Positions 1 through 6,840 of a stretch of DNA of 44,831 bases are shown one piece after another. A model generated the notes under the pieces. The model was not told the DNA's origin. It saw only the letters and a program-made list of their open reading frames with translations, and searched no databases. Both the position numbers and the translations under genes were made by a program. Position 1 is the first letter of the stretch, and every line of letters begins with the position of its first letter. Source of the stretch: a virus; the IMG/VR virus record IMGVR_UViG_3300025101_000045, positions 1-44,831 of that record, one strand, 5' to 3'.

Positions 1-165
1 ATGAGCGAACAGATTATCGCCAAGCAAGCCTTGCCAGCAAAGATATCTTTCATTGATTGGTTAGCTGCATGCCCTGTCAAAGCTATCCGTAATGATGAAC
101 TCAGTTCTCGAAAGCCAGGAGGATCTGAGGAAATTAACTACTCTTTTTACGTTCCTTATGGGTAA
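1..165 (+). CDS. Hypothetical protein, 54 aa
   Basis: Open frame with ATG at the first base of the window, ending in TAA. The product starts MSEQIIAKQA and ends YVPYG. Upstream sequence is outside the window, so a longer form cannot be excluded. Its last 8 bases overlap the start of the next frame (ATGGGTAA), the tight packing seen throughout this early block. No family recognised. Confidence 0.5.
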   Translation: MSEQIIAKQALPAKISFIDWLAACPVKAIRNDELSSRKPGGSEEINYSFYVPYG

Positions 166-328
166 CGAAATTAACACCAACAGTCTTCAAAGACATTACC
201 AAGATGTCTTAGAAGAATGCCCTGAGTACTCTGATCCGTCTAGTGCTCAATACGATCTTGCACATTGTGCAGACCTAGCCCAAATCCGTTTCGACAGAGA
301 AGCAGATGGCTTTTACGACGACAACTAA
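158..328 (+). CDS. Hypothetical protein, 56 aa
   Basis: Start chosen at the ATG that overlaps the stop of the preceding gene; a further upstream start would lie wholly inside that gene. The product is acidic (starts MGNEINTNSL, ends FYDDN) with no recognised domain. It probably belongs to the same early plus-strand transcript as its neighbours. Confidence 0.5.
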   Translation: MGNEINTNSLQRHYQDVLEECPEYSDPSSAQYDLAHCADLAQIRFDREADGFYDDN

Positions 329-343
329 CTCCAACCCTATCCC

Positions 344-721
344 ATGTCTAATCAATTCGTCATGCAAAGAACTCCGACAAGAGCACAATTTGATGACTAC
401 ATCAACGAGTCTCCTGCAGAAATCATCAAAAAAGAAGAGACAGACATCACCTTTAATCACAAAGGAGAAATGTATGTCCAAATTAATTATTCTTTCAAAG
501 TCCCATTTTCTCCCGCACAATATGAAGATTATTGTAAACAAAAATGTCTAATGGCTCTATTAAGAAACTACTGCGATAACCAACGAATTCAATTCGGGGC
601 AGTAGATGACATCCTTGCCAATCCAAAAGACAATTTCGACCAAGAAAAACCACTAACTGGCGAACAGAGGGAGGTTCTATTAAATTACGGCAAGATCTGG
701 GACGAGTTGCTTGACTCTTAA
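344..721 (+). CDS. Hypothetical protein, 125 aa
   Basis: Soluble, charged protein of unknown family, starting MSNQFVMQRT. It lies 15 bases after the previous gene, and its last 11 bases overlap the TTG start of the cytosine methyltransferase, suggesting translational coupling. No signal peptide or membrane segment. Confidence 0.6.
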   Translation: MSNQFVMQRTPTRAQFDDYINESPAEIIKKEETDITFNHKGEMYVQINYSFKVPFSPAQYEDYCKQKCLMALLRNYCDNQRIQFGAVDDILANPKDNFDQEKPLTGEQREVLLNYGKIWDELLDS

Positions 722-1877
722 ACTACTCGATGCCTTCGCTGGTATAGGAGGATTCTCATACGCAGCCGAGCGGTTGGTCGGTGGCTTTGAAACTAAACAA
801 TTCATTGAAATCGACCCTTACTGTCAGTCAGTTTTAAAGAAGAATTTCCCAAACGTTCCTATACACAATGACATTACCACATTCCAGTCATACCAAGGAG
901 AGTACGACTTACTCACAGCCGGATTTCCTTGCCAAGATTTGTCCGTGGCTGGATCGCAGAAGGGTATTGGAGAGGGAACTCGCAGCGGTCTTTTCTACGA
1001 AGTCATGCGAGTGGTTAGGATCGTTCGACCTCGATTCGTCTTACTTGAAAACGTTAGAAATCTTATCTCGCACAAGCAAGGGGAAACCTTCCAAGAAATT
1101 CTCTTTCAAATTGCCCAAGCAGGGTACGATGCTGAATGGTCGATTGTTTCAGCTAGAGATTTGGGAGCCTGTCACAAGCGCGAGCGAATCTGGATCATTG
1201 CCTACCCCAAACACAATGGACTCCCTCCCTCCGAGGAGCAAAGAATCCATGATCAAGCAAGTGACAGAGACAAGGCCAGGAAGGACGAAGCTATCCAATC
1301 TCAGGGAAGCAGTGAATCCAGAAGCAATTCAAATGTTCGAGGAACTTCGCAGCCCACTACTGCCAACTCCGAGAGCACAGGAACCGGGGAACACCAACCA
1401 CGGTTACGGAGACAACCTGAAGGAGGGAGTTTGCAAGGAGCTGGGGATACCAACCAAGAAGTATCCGACCCTACCAACTCCGACAGCACGAGACCACAAG
1501 GACTCGGGTCCGAATCTCAATTACGAGAAAGCTCACCAGAAAAGAAGGCTAGCTGGTTCGGCGGTCGTCTTGACGAACAACCTTCCAACCCCATGTGCTC
1601 GGGATTGGAAGGGCAGATCAGGCCAAGGTTTCCAGGATCGATCAGGTGGCAGACCACGCCAGCTTCCAGACGCCTTAACCCACGCTGGAGGGAGTACTTA
1701 TCTCAACCCACACTTTGTAGAGGAGATGATGGGTTATCCAATAGGGTATCTCGTCTGAAGGCTCTCGGGAATACTATCGTTCCGGCTTGCGCTGCAATTC
1801 CTCTACAAAGAATCAAACACTTATCCACTTACCCCCACTATGAAAGTGACAACTTCCAATACAAAAATTCCTCTTGA
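711..1877 (+). CDS. DNA C5-cytosine methyltransferase (Dcm type)
   Basis: Transfers a methyl group from S-adenosylmethionine to carbon 5 of cytosine in DNA. The family motifs are in order: motif I DAFAGIGGFS (about residues 7-16), motif IV GFPCQDLS with the catalytic Cys near residue 74, motif VI ENV near 113, motif VIII KRERIW near 156-161, then a long hydrophilic stretch where the target-recognition domain sits, and motifs IX-X ending ALGNTIVP near 350. Length (388 aa) is normal. The start is TTG overlapping the upstream stop; MTLKLLDAFAG puts motif I at the usual distance from the N-terminus. It may protect phage DNA from restriction or mark it. The hydrophilic part (about 1200-1700) is also open in a second frame with its own conserved-looking motifs (see 868-1758). 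Confidence 0.93.
   Translation: MTLKLLDAFAGIGGFSYAAERLVGGFETKQFIEIDPYCQSVLKKNFPNVPIHNDITTFQSYQGEYDLLTAGFPCQDLSVAGSQKGIGEGTRSGLFYEVMRVVRIVRPRFVLLENVRNLISHKQGETFQEILFQIAQAGYDAEWSIVSARDLGACHKRERIWIIAYPKHNGLPPSEEQRIHDQASDRDKARKDEAIQSQGSSESRSNSNVRGTSQPTTANSESTGTGEHQPRLRRQPEGGSLQGAGDTNQEVSDPTNSDSTRPQGLGSESQLRESSPEKKASWFGGRLDEQPSNPMCSGLEGQIRPRFPGSIRWQTTPASRRLNPRWREYLSQPTLCRGDDGLSNRVSRLKALGNTIVPACAAIPLQRIKHLSTYPHYESDNFQYKNSS
868..1758 (+). CDS. Overlapping +1-frame ORF inside the methyltransferase gene (LPTPxARD repeat type)
   Basis: A 296-codon frame lies wholly inside the methyltransferase gene in the +1 frame. Its product looks like a protein, not a shadow. It has DFLAK opposite the methyltransferase GFPCQ, then FDLDSSYLKT, GTMLNGRLFQL, four LPTP repeats (LPTPNTMD, LPTPRAQE, LPTPTARD, LPTPCARD), LPDAL, and a C-terminal YLNPHFVEEMMGYPIGYLV. 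From memory, free-standing phage proteins near cytosine methyltransferase genes share this plan (LPTPxAxD repeats and LNPxFVEWMMGxPxGW). The true start is unclear: the first ATG has no Shine-Dalgarno site and another start could serve. Function unknown; it might be a partner or specificity protein of the methyltransferase. Confidence 0.55.
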   Translation: MTLPHSSHTKESTTYSQPDFLAKICPWLDRRRVLERELAAVFSTKSCEWLGSFDLDSSYLKTLEILSRTSKGKPSKKFSFKLPKQGTMLNGRLFQLEIWEPVTSASESGSLPTPNTMDSLPPRSKESMIKQVTETRPGRTKLSNLREAVNPEAIQMFEELRSPLLPTPRAQEPGNTNHGYGDNLKEGVCKELGIPTKKYPTLPTPTARDHKDSGPNLNYEKAHQKRRLAGSAVVLTNNLPTPCARDWKGRSGQGFQDRSGGRPRQLPDALTHAGGSTYLNPHFVEEMMGYPIGYLV

Positions 1878-2010
1878 AAATCAAAAAAGAGAACTCAAAG
1901 AGCATATCGAGGCGATCATAGATGACAACCTCGGTCTAATTGATTACAAAGATGACATTACCGAACAATTATGTAATGCCATTGACATCCATTTACCATC
2001 ACTTGATTGA
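1840..2010 (+). CDS. Hypothetical protein, 56 aa, N-terminus repeated in the next gene
   Basis: Short frame overlapping the last 38 bases of the methyltransferase gene and ending 3 bases before the next start. The N-terminus (VTTSNTKIPLENQK) closely matches that of the following gene (TTSTTKTPLENQK), and the DNA under it is a direct repeat. The rest is an acidic helical stretch (EAIIDDNLGLIDYKDD). Either a small real gene or a partial duplicate of the neighbour's 5' end. Confidence 0.55.
   Translation: MKVTTSNTKIPLENQKRELKEHIEAIIDDNLGLIDYKDDITEQLCNAIDIHLPSLD
1869..1887 (+). repeat. Direct repeat, second copy at 2037-2055
   Basis: The 19 bases TCCTCTTGAAAATCAAAAA occur identically at 1869-1887 and 2037-2055, in the same frame near the 5' ends of two consecutive genes, with similar flanks. 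It looks like a local duplication. Confidence 0.8.
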
Positions 2011-2013
2011 CCC

Positions 2014-2580
2014 ATGACTACATCAACTACAAAAACTCCTCTTGAAAATCAAAAAGAAGTCGACGAATTTCTTAACCGTCAACGTGAACGCCAAGCATCT
2101 GATGGTAACTTTGCTACAGCTAAGAGAACCTTGGCACAAAGGAAAAAGAACAAATTTGTTTGTTGCAAAATAGATTCCAGATTATCTAGGAAAGGTTGGG
2201 TCTCTTACAACCTCGAGATACGTAAAGGTAGCACCAGAGGTAACACAGTCGCTTGGGTAGATCAAGCAGGGGAAGGCGGTGCAGAACATGTATATGGTCA
2301 CGCCAATAAAGAAGTACTGACAGAGATAGAAAATTTTATCTGGGATAATTGCATCCTTGATTACGTCAGGTACATGGCAGAAAATCATACAGGATTAGAT
2401 ATCAATAGTATTGATCCGACAGACAGAGACTTACTTCGATACCTTGCTCCTTACAAAAGAGCTTGGCTAGACAGAGATACCGATAAGTGCGAAATATACG
2501 ACGGTCTTATTGGTTGGTGGGCAACATGGGTAGCAGAAAACCAATATTACTCAAAGAAAAATAGATACGTTAAGAAATAA
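2014..2580 (+). CDS. Hypothetical protein, 188 aa
   Basis: Unknown soluble protein. The first 13 residues repeat those of the previous gene, followed by a basic segment (residues 30-55) and a Trp/Tyr-rich C-terminus (GLIGWWATWVAENQYY) ending in lysines. It sits 3 bases after the previous stop in the same early operon. No domain recognised. Confidence 0.7.
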   Translation: MTTSTTKTPLENQKEVDEFLNRQRERQASDGNFATAKRTLAQRKKNKFVCCKIDSRLSRKGWVSYNLEIRKGSTRGNTVAWVDQAGEGGAEHVYGHANKEVLTEIENFIWDNCILDYVRYMAENHTGLDINSIDPTDRDLLRYLAPYKRAWLDRDTDKCEIYDGLIGWWATWVAENQYYSKKNRYVKK

Positions 2581-2621
2581 ATTTGGTCTTTCGCACGAAA
2601 ATCCTTTCTTTTTTACAAAAA

Positions 2622-2873
2622 ATGACTATCCCTTTTGAATACCTTGTCGAAGCTTACGTTAAGTATGAAGTTCGCAAGATGACTGAATCAGAAGTAAGAA
2701 CTCGCCTTACTTATCGCATGATTGAAACTGCTGAAGGTGGCTTAGACAAAGTTGTAACAGAATCCAATCTAAAAGATGAAATTATTGAAAAATATGACAT
2801 CGAAACTTTAGATAAGATCCTTGCCGAATCAGAGTCTTTGATGAACGAAGACAAAATGTTTGCTACTGATTAA
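2622..2873 (+). CDS. Hypothetical protein, 83 aa
   Basis: Small acidic, helix-rich protein. The ATG at 2622 (MTIPFEYLVEAYV) is preferred over an upstream non-ATG codon at 2583, which would add an implausible N-terminus. No clear Shine-Dalgarno site. The stop shares one base with the next start (TAATG), implying coupled translation. Confidence 0.6.
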   Translation: MTIPFEYLVEAYVKYEVRKMTESEVRTRLTYRMIETAEGGLDKVVTESNLKDEIIEKYDIETLDKILAESESLMNEDKMFATD

Positions 2874-3124
2874 TGCAGTTACTTCACGCCTTGTTCAAAG
2901 CAACAACGAACGACAATCTTCCACTACCTACAGCACTCTCTTTGACCAGAGGAGAGTGTTACAGGTATTGGTCAAAACTAAAAAATACGACCGATCCCAA
3001 ACAAGTTGCAGCAACTGTGGCTGAACTTAATAGAAGGACTGGTCGTATTGGAAAGGATCCTTGGAACTTAAGGAGATGGACTCAGGTTCTAGAGTCACAC
3101 CTGTACCGCAAGGGTCTTATTTAG
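2873..3124 (+). CDS. Hypothetical protein, 83 aa
   Basis: Basic small protein (residues TGRIGKDPWNLRRW near the middle) starting at a TAATG junction with the previous gene. It is the last gene before a convergent microgene and a strong hairpin, so the early block probably ends here. No family recognised. Confidence 0.6.
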   Translation: MQLLHALFKATTNDNLPLPTALSLTRGECYRYWSKLKNTTDPKQVAATVAELNRRTGRIGKDPWNLRRWTQVLESHLYRKGLI

Positions 3125-3151
3125 CAAACACAAACTGGTTTAGCTTTAGCC

Positions 3152-3192
3152 ATGCGGAGTTGTGCGTCATGCAAACGCTGCAATTTCCGCAT
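3152..3192. terminator. Imperfect hairpin between convergent genes, possible terminator
   Basis: ATGCGGA at 3152 pairs with TCCGCAT ending at 3192. Inner TTG/CAA and GCGT/ACGC pairs enclose a small loop. There is no clear T-run, so an intrinsic terminator is only one reading; a processing or regulatory element is another. The arms separate the plus gene ending at 3124 from the minus gene ending at 3229. Confidence 0.4.
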
Positions 3193-3228
3193 CCTATTAC
3201 GGATGAGAAGTAAATTGTTCACGATAAT

Positions 3229-3324
3229 TTATGCGTAAACGATCTTTCTTACTGGCTTCACGTAGCTCTTACCTCTGTAAGTAAGAACAACACTTTTTGT
3301 CTTGTTTGATGTAGTTGCAGCCAT
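3229..3324 (-). CDS. DUF4278-like microprotein, 31 aa
   Basis: Reading the minus strand from 3324 gives a 31-residue protein with LTYRGKSY in the middle. This resembles the (L)TYRGxxY core of DUF4278, a small domain of unknown function common in cyanobacteria and their phages. A good Shine-Dalgarno site (GGAG) lies 7 bases before the ATG. The C-terminus is basic (VKPVRKIVYA). It is divergent from the gene starting at 3554 and convergent with the one ending at 3124. Confidence 0.65.
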   Translation of the reverse strand: MAATTSNKTKSVVLTYRGKSYVKPVRKIVYA

Positions 3325-3553
3325 GGTTTTTCTCCATAACAACACCCCCGTCATATGGTGCTGGTGATTGCGACCAAGTGGTCTGACGATTTGTTCATAT
3401 CATAACATTCGGTATAAACAGATACTGTATCACCTTGATACGGTTTTCATGATCTTAATATTTTTATGTGAATTGAAGAGTATAGCCACGCCTTTCGGGA
3501 AAACGATGACACCTTTTAGGTTCCGTATTAAACTGAAAAGCCAGGAGAAAATA

Positions 3554-3823
3554 ATGATTAGTGGAGTAAAAGATCAGTGGGGTCAGCTAAGAAAAAGAGC
3601 AGTCTTGGTTGACCGATTAAACAAGAAATGTTTAGACGCAAATTGGAGACCACTCTTATCTGAGTCAGAACTAGAGGATGCAAATCATCGCTTAGACGAG
3701 TCATATAGTATTTGGCAGTGGCGTTGGACTGGTAATTCAGTTAACCTTGCGGGTACTATTAATCTCGCAGAAGAATCGAAAAATGCTCAGTTGCAATTCA
3801 GCACTGGTTGCTATAGCGTCTGA
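3554..3823 (+). CDS. Hypothetical protein, 89 aa
   Basis: The start at 3554 is set by an AGGAG site 7-8 bases upstream, which rules out a longer frame beginning at 3368. Product starts MISGVKDQWG and is Trp-rich in the middle (SIWQWRW). The 229 bases between it and the divergent microgene hold no other gene and must contain the promoters of both; no convincing boxes could be fixed. It overlaps the clamp-like gene by 41 bases. Confidence 0.65.
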   Translation: MISGVKDQWGQLRKRAVLVDRLNKKCLDANWRPLLSESELEDANHRLDESYSIWQWRWTGNSVNLAGTINLAEESKNAQLQFSTGCYSV

Positions 3824-4406
3824 ATTTGTAGGCACGTTCGCACCATACCAATCAATACAATTACATCCAGACAAAGAAGGTGGAGTATGGATAGCTTCTA
3901 CCGATAAAGGTAACTGTGCTTGCATAGCTTATGACAGAGCTGGTCATGGCGATAGACCATATTATTTATTACCTAATTCAGAATTAATTAAATCATGTAG
4001 AGGTATCAAAACAGCAACTAGAACATTAGTTGTAGATGGCTCGTTAGGCAAGATAACTACTTATAGAAAGAACAGTTCAGAAACAAAAGAATTACCTGTC
4101 AATGAAAGTACTAGTGACTTTCCTAATTTACCAGGTGCTATTAAAGAGTGTTTGGAGTACTGGGAATCTAAAAAAGACCAGACTGCGTCAGCAGGTAGAT
4201 ACAGTTCTTCTTATCTTCAACGAGCCATCAAAGGTCTGACTTCCCTCAATTCATCGGTAACCTTACACTCCTATACAGGAGGTCCTTTAAGAATACAAGA
4301 AGCATCTGGAGATATAACAATCCTATGTATGCCTCAAACAGCGGAGCCCATACCTGAAGTTCCCGAGTGGCTTAAAAAATATTCACAATTAAAACCACAT
4401 ATATAG
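3783..4406 (+). CDS. Sliding-clamp (DnaN-like) protein, two-domain size
   Basis: Probable DNA sliding clamp, which tethers polymerase to DNA. The N-terminal half follows a clamp domain: a helix, the GGVWIASTDKGNCACIAY strands, YYLLPNSELIKSC, TLVVDG, and a DFPNLP turn. The C-terminal half has SYLQRAIKGL, strands, then GPLRIQEASGDITILCMPQ, resembling the end of bacterial beta clamps (P.LI...YVVMPM). At about 207 aa it fits two clamp domains, as in the trimeric T4 gp45, not the three of host DnaN. The ATG at 3783 lies inside the previous gene. It sits immediately upstream of SSB. No search was run, so the assignment is moderate. Confidence 0.5.
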   Translation: MLSCNSALVAIASEFVGTFAPYQSIQLHPDKEGGVWIASTDKGNCACIAYDRAGHGDRPYYLLPNSELIKSCRGIKTATRTLVVDGSLGKITTYRKNSSETKELPVNESTSDFPNLPGAIKECLEYWESKKDQTASAGRYSSSYLQRAIKGLTSLNSSVTLHSYTGGPLRIQEASGDITILCMPQTAEPIPEVPEWLKKYSQLKPHI

Positions 4407-4469
4407 TGTTAAAAATACTTGCACACACCATATAGAGAGTTAGTCTAGATTGCCCCTCGCATATTAGTT

Positions 4470-5177
4470 TTGACTACTGCAGTTTTTACTGCACGTTTAG
4501 ATACAACACCTCATCAAGTTGTGGTCAATGGAAAAGAGCAGCTTCAAGCACATGCTTCTATAAATATTGCCACCCAAGAGTCACTGCCCATTGTTGTACG
4601 AGCGTGGATATCAAGCAAAGGAACAGGACCAGCTCCTCGACTGCAAGCTAAAAATAAAGAAGATTTAGTCTTAATTTCAGGAAATCTTCAACTAGGAGAC
4701 AAAGGTACTGATGAGGATGGTTGCCTCATTATGAATCTTGCCACCATATGTGACGCAACCCAAGATCAATTTATAAATGATGCCACTATTGTTGGCAGAC
4801 TTGGTAACGATCCAAAGGCAAGCGACTCAGGTAAAAGTGTCAGTAATTCTATTGCTGTTAATCGTTGGCTTGGTAAGGATAATAAACTCACTGATTGGTT
4901 CAAGATCAGAGGATGGGGTTACAACGGAGAAAAATTGCAAGAGAAATTTCCAAAAGGCAGCTTAGTAGCTGTGAATGGAATGATCGAAGCAAGACGTACA
5001 CGTCAAGACAAGTTGTATCCAGAGTTAAAGATACGCAACTTAACTATCCATGCCAGTGGTAAAGGAGGTAGTGCTCCTGATCCATCTAAGGAAAGTTCAG
5101 CAAGTGGTTACGACCACGATCAATTCACTGGTCAAAGTCCAGTCGGCGACATGCCTCAATCATCTTCTTGGAGTTAA
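4470..5177 (+). CDS. ssb: Single-stranded DNA-binding protein (SSB-like)
   Basis: Coats single-stranded DNA during replication and recombination. The second half (about residues 100-195) is a clear SSB OB-fold: INDATIVGRLGNDP, SIAVNRWLG, TDWFKIRGWG and LVAVNGMIEARR. A disordered Ser/Gly/Asp tail ending MPQSSSWS follows. The first half (VVVRAWISSKG, LVLISGNLQLGD) looks like a second, more divergent OB-fold, so this may be a two-OB protein. At 235 aa it is longer than a bacterial SSB. The start is TTG at 4470; no better codon fits. Confidence 0.8.
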   Translation: MTTAVFTARLDTTPHQVVVNGKEQLQAHASINIATQESLPIVVRAWISSKGTGPAPRLQAKNKEDLVLISGNLQLGDKGTDEDGCLIMNLATICDATQDQFINDATIVGRLGNDPKASDSGKSVSNSIAVNRWLGKDNKLTDWFKIRGWGYNGEKLQEKFPKGSLVAVNGMIEARRTRQDKLYPELKIRNLTIHASGKGGSAPDPSKESSASGYDHDQFTGQSPVGDMPQSSSWS

Positions 5178-5180
5178 CTC

Positions 5181-5936
5181 ATGGGATTTTTTCCTCCTGA
5201 TCACAAATTTGCTGCTGATTCTCCTACGAATTCAGGTAGCGAAAACAACGATAAATTTTATTCACCTGGCAAAGAGTTAGGTGATGGCGACTCTAATCAC
5301 ATCATTGTTTGTGGTGGCTATGACACTGGACATGTAATCAGTGGTTATAAATATTTCAAACATGATGGTCAGCCACATACCACTCCTTTTTCTGAAGGCT
5401 ATCCCAAGAATTACAAGGATGATATTGGGTTGAAGTATGACGCTAAATTTATTCGCAAAATTGAATATGGCGAACATAAAGAAGACGACTTAGATAAGCC
5501 AAAGCAAATTCTTACATTCATTGGTTACATCAAAGAAAGGAAAGACTTTGTCATCGTTGAATTTAGTACCAGAGGACTACGTACTTCATTAGAAGAAATT
5601 CTTGCAATGGATTCTTACGAAGTAAATGATGAAGGCGTTTACAACTTCATGATGAAGATTGCTCGTAAAGGTGTAGGTACTGACACTGTTTATACTTTGA
5701 CACCAGCTCCATTGAAAGCAGCAGCAAGAACTGCTGTTACTAAGAAGTGGAACGAAATCAAAGATAAATGGTACATACCAGCTTTATATGACAACGCTGA
5801 TCCATTTGCAGGTAGACCTGCAGAGGTATCTACTCGTGGATTGCCTCCAACTCATCGAGATGAACTAGGAGCAGATCACGAAATACCTGCGTTAGCTACT
5901 GCCTCTTCTACTGAAATCGGTAGTGATTGGGTCTAA
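5181..5936 (+). CDS. Hypothetical protein next to SSB, 251 aa
   Basis: Starts 3 bases after the SSB stop. Features are FYSPGKELGDGDS and HIIVCGGYDTGH near the N-terminus, a mixed alpha/beta middle, and a disordered C-terminus ending in acidic and hydrophobic residues (EIGSDWV). Such a tail is typical of phage DNA-binding and replication proteins, and position suggests a role with SSB. I do not recognise the family. Confidence 0.7.
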   Translation: MGFFPPDHKFAADSPTNSGSENNDKFYSPGKELGDGDSNHIIVCGGYDTGHVISGYKYFKHDGQPHTTPFSEGYPKNYKDDIGLKYDAKFIRKIEYGEHKEDDLDKPKQILTFIGYIKERKDFVIVEFSTRGLRTSLEEILAMDSYEVNDEGVYNFMMKIARKGVGTDTVYTLTPAPLKAAARTAVTKKWNEIKDKWYIPALYDNADPFAGRPAEVSTRGLPPTHRDELGADHEIPALATASSTEIGSDWV

Positions 5937-6013
5937 TGCAAGGATTTATTGTTCTCTTTTGTGTGATCATTTTGATCTACATATTGTTGCGTAACATTCA
6001 TTGGAATTACTAG
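5936..6013 (+). CDS. Single-pass membrane peptide, 25 aa
   Basis: A 25-codon frame starts at a TAATG overlap with the upstream stop and ends at a TAGTG overlap with the next gene. Residues 3-19 are almost wholly hydrophobic (GFIVLFCVIILIYILL), followed by RNIHWNY. The double stop/start coupling argues that it is translated. Role unknown. Confidence 0.5.
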   Translation: MQGFIVLFCVIILIYILLRNIHWNY

Positions 6014-6270
6014 TGAATGATTCAGTAGCTCTTGACTCCCTCCGTGCAGCTTCATGCGGGAGGGATGTCAAGCACATCATCGATACTTACGGTGAATCCG
6101 AATGTAACAAAGCTTGGAAGCAATTAAGCTCTATAGATAGAGCGGCATTGCAATTTGCCAATGCTTTGCAAGGTACAATTATTCACAATTACGATCATGA
6201 CATCCAAGCAGGAGAAGAACGACCACGGATTGTTAATCGACCTAGTCAAGGAGACGAAGATAAATGGTGA
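6013..6270 (+). CDS. Hypothetical protein, 85 aa
   Basis: GTG start chosen because it overlaps the preceding TAG stop (TAGTG); a TTG at 6001 is the alternative. Contains CGRDVKHIIDTYGESECNKAW, then a helical stretch and a charged tail. No family recognised. The last 71 bases overlap the next frame. Confidence 0.55.
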   Translation: MNDSVALDSLRAASCGRDVKHIIDTYGESECNKAWKQLSSIDRAALQFANALQGTIIHNYDHDIQAGEERPRIVNRPSQGDEDKW

Positions 6271-6574
6271 ACATTTAAAAACTATTTCTAAACAATTAGC
6301 AGATATTTCTTATCTCGTTAATGGTTTTACATCTGGAGGTTCTAGTCTTAACGGCTACCTTCCAGATGCTTCTCTTTTGGCATACCTAAGTGTGATAGGT
6401 CCAGCTATTGCTCGCCATTTAGATAAGACGACAGGATTAGAAGAGCTACTTAAAGGTGGTGTAGAACTTTCTAAACGATTTACTGAAGAATATGCAGCTT
6501 ATCAATCAGAACAGCAACCTAAAGATTTATTAAGTTCATTAGAGTTTCTGACCTCTGAAGGAACTGAAGATTAA
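6200..6574 (+). CDS. Hypothetical protein, 124 aa
   Basis: First ATG after the upstream overlap is at 6200 (MTSKQEKNDH). An earlier ATG at 6155 lies deep in the previous gene. Predicted mostly helical: LKTISKQLADISYLVNGF, then YLSVIGPAIARHL and a Glu-rich C-terminus. No recognised family. It is the last gene before the hairpin-rich non-coding region. Confidence 0.6.
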   Translation, partial: TSKQEKNDHGLLIDLVKETKINGEHLKTISKQLADISYLVNGFTSGGSSLNGYLPDASLLAYLSVIGPAIARHLDKTTGLEELLKGGVELSKRFTEEYAAYQSEQQPKDLLSSLEFLTSEGTED

Positions 6575-6840
6575 AACAGGGCGGTCATCAGGATTTAGTC
6601 AATCCTAAAATATGCTCTGCCAGTGAGAATACTTCTACTACTCGGTTTTAGTGGTAGGTAAGGATTAGGAGTAAGTCCTTAAGTAGATGAACACAGCACG
6701 TTATGGTTCCCATCGAGGACAGTTGGTATTACCAGGGGGTGAGAGCTCCTGCATTGAGGCCAACTGTAAGAGCATAGATGATGTAAGTCCCAGACAATTT
6801 GTCAGAATTCGTTACATTAAAGGTAGTAATGTAACAATTA
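6575..6840 (+). ncRNA. Hairpin-rich non-coding region, candidate structured RNA or leader
   Basis: No reading frame is supported in these 266 bases. They hold a chain of inverted repeats: AGGATT 6590-6595 with AATCCT 6601-6606; CTACTACT 6635-6642 with AGTGGTAG 6650-6657 (one G-U pair); AAGGATT 6660-6666 with AGTCCTT 6674-6680; ACAGTTGG 6719-6726 with CCAACTGT 6760-6767, enclosing an inner CAGGGG/CTCCTG stem; and GTTACATT 6811-6818 with AATGTAAC 6828-6835, ending 5 bases before the exonuclease ATG. This suggests a structured leader, a small RNA or an origin. No tRNA or known riboswitch was recognised. Confidence 0.45.

Noticed and set aside
275-541. Minus-strand 88-codon frame
   Set aside because: Antisense to two tightly spaced plus genes, with no motif and no ribosome site.
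3368-3553. Longer N-terminus for the 3554-3823 gene
   Set aside because: The AGGAG site sets the start at 3554; the upstream residues are hydrophobic and unlike a coding start.
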